This document shows positions 62,422 through 64,000 of a stretch of DNA of 64,000 bases, piece after piece. Position 1 is the first letter of the stretch; every line of letters begins with the position of its first letter. This DNA comes from Acanthosoma haemorrhoidale (Eukaryota; Arthropoda; Insecta; Hemiptera; Acanthosomatidae): contig OV884009.1 of assembly GCA_930367205.1 (NCBI GenBank), positions 38,201,841 to 38,265,840 on the forward strand. Reading direction: 5' to 3'. The notes below the pieces were generated by a model. It did not search any database and had not been told where the DNA came from. It saw only the letters and a program-made list of their open reading frames with translations. Both the position numbers and the translations under genes were made by a program.

Positions 62422-64000
62422 CTATAAAAAAAAAAAAAAAAAACAATTTTCATATACCCATATTTCTATATGTAGGTTTTTATAAATTTAAATCAAATCT
62501 GAAGTTGAGTTAATAAGTTAGAGTTTATTATCAGTTTTGAATACCATTGGCCTTTTTACCGATGAGTGGAACTGAGCGGAATAAAAAACAAAAACGACTT
62601 ATATTGGAAACGTAATCACTTCATCAGGAGGTATCTGGTTTTAGCGGTCTAATTTTGAAATATTAGAAGTTGTCTTCTTAGCTTCATCTGAATGCTGCTA
62701 TGCTGTGTTGAATTCAGTGGTTTAAAACGATTATTTTTTCTTTATACAGCAGGGATAATTTCCATAAAAGTTCTTTGCTTATAAATAAATTCTTCTTGTG
62801 AAGTGAGGCGAGAGAGCATAATGCAAGAATTACTATGAATGCTATAGAATCCTATTCTAAATGTCTTTTAAGCAAAATTGAAAGTAGGTATTGGAACACT
62901 AGCTTTGTTCTTAATATTGTTTGACTAGTTCATGATCGTGTCGAAACATGCGCAGTGCACCGCAGTGTGCATGTTCCAGCTTGATCAACAAAGCTTATTA
63001 TGCACGGGTAGAATATCAAATCTGTGGATTTGACAGATTCATTAAACATTACTATGAATACATATATCTATTCATATCAAATCGTTTCTTCCTGCCAAAC
63101 GTTAACCTAAAGCACTTAAAACGTTCTTGAACATACAAACAGCACAATTGTCACTGAACTGGAGAAGGGGGGGGTGTGAGTGATTTTTTTTCCAAAAGAG
63201 TGCGGTATGCTAAAAAATGTTGGAAAAACTGTCATGGACACAACGGTTAATAATTTACACAATGGTATGTAAGCAGACACATTGTTCAATGATGAAATAG
63301 GTATGTCTGACCATGCTCAGATGTCACACTACTGCGACCCTCTGATATCATCACAATTTATGTTTCACAAGAGTATTGTTTATGATGGTGCCGGTATTTT
63401 AATAATGATTATATGGAAACATTAGAAACTCTTCGTCATAATGCATAAGGTTCGAGATAATCCTGACGCATTAGTCTGAATTCAGTGGCGTACCTAGAGC
63501 TTTTCCCACCTAGGATGCTTTTGTTACCCCTTTCAAGTCAAACAAAACCAAGAGTGGCTATTAACAATTACTGAACATAAATAAACAAAATTATTTCTTT
63601 TGTTCGAACAGATTGTACACACAATGATAAAATGTAGGCGCGTCTATACATTTATTTTTCTCGGAAAAGTCTTGAATAGATTTCATCTGTTTATTGTTTT
63701 TCTATATAAATTAACGCTAGAACCCGATCTTTACCATCAGGCGACAAAGATACGTAATGTGGCCATCGCCAATTACATATTTACGGCGCACTTATTTTCT
63801 GTTCCCACTGATGAAGCGTAAAAATGTCGACTTCGGGTCGGGGTGTCTTTAAAGGGTTTAGTTAAATTGCTTACTTATTATAATCATTGATTCAGATTAG
63901 AACGTTGTTTTAATGTTCATTTTAATTTTATTGTTTGTACTTGACGCAGCGATATTAGCACGAAAACACGGAATTTGGATGTATTCCACATCAAAATATT
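62422..64000. other. grh intron to the window edge
   Basis: No exon for the earlier CP2-domain segment is readable here, so it should lie beyond base 64000. GTGGCGTACCTAGAGC at 63486-63501 resembles the start of some widespread non-autonomous elements, but no matching end was found. Confidence 0.45.

Overview
The window looks like nuclear DNA of an arthropod, most likely an insect or another pancrustacean. It is AT-rich, has spliced genes with GT-AG introns of 0.07 to about 5 kb, carries a Tamozhennic-type PUB protein and an insect-type Grainyhead, and contains many decayed arthropod-style transposons. No bacterial, organellar or CRISPR feature was seen. All identifications come from reading translations and comparing them with remembered families; nothing was searched.

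Three host genes are supported. (1) bub3, minus strand, 170-8980: six coding exons are readable (289 codons); the last exon lies beyond the left edge. (2) tamo/SPATA2-like, plus strand, 30946-42225: four coding exons joining without a frame break into 534 aa, with a PUB-type N-terminal half and two RanBP2-type zinc fingers at the C-terminus. (3) grainyhead (grh), minus strand, 50882-62421: the last ten coding exons (368 aa) cover the second half of the CP2 DNA-binding domain and the C-terminal dimerisation domain; upstream exons lie beyond the right edge.

Layout: 1-9.0 kb is bub3, with a piggyBac relic in intron 4 and a mariner relic in intron 3. 9.2-11.3 kb holds a small foldback element and a DDE transposase relic. 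12.3-16.45 kb is a nested cluster bounded by a perfect 49-bp inverted repeat 4 kb apart; inside are a 3-kb LTR element with near-identical LTRs but no reverse transcriptase core, a 220-bp MITE, and a dispersed repeat with a second copy at 37.6-38.1 kb. 17-23 kb has an unidentified broken ORF pair and relics of mariner, Tc1, a CR1-like LINE and a TIR element. 23.9-27.65 kb is a broken Ty3/gypsy element. 28-30.9 kb is unremarkable upstream sequence. 30.9-42.5 kb is tamo, with LINE, Tigger, SINE and tandem-repeat material in its introns. 42.5-50.9 kb is intergenic or grh 3' sequence with SINE, mariner and LINE relics and a 109-bp CT microsatellite. 50.9-64 kb is grh, with LINE fragments and an AAT/ATT repeat pair in its introns.

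The three genes act in unrelated processes (spindle checkpoint; Rel/ubiquitin signalling or nuclear import; epidermal transcription), so their adjacency is ordinary gene order and not a functional cluster. I did not find a convincing new biological system. The most unusual structures are the nested inverted-repeat cluster at 12.3-16.45 kb, the two-copy dispersed repeat, the paired TIRs around a Tigger relic at 35.4-37.1 kb, and the tRNA-like SINE family.
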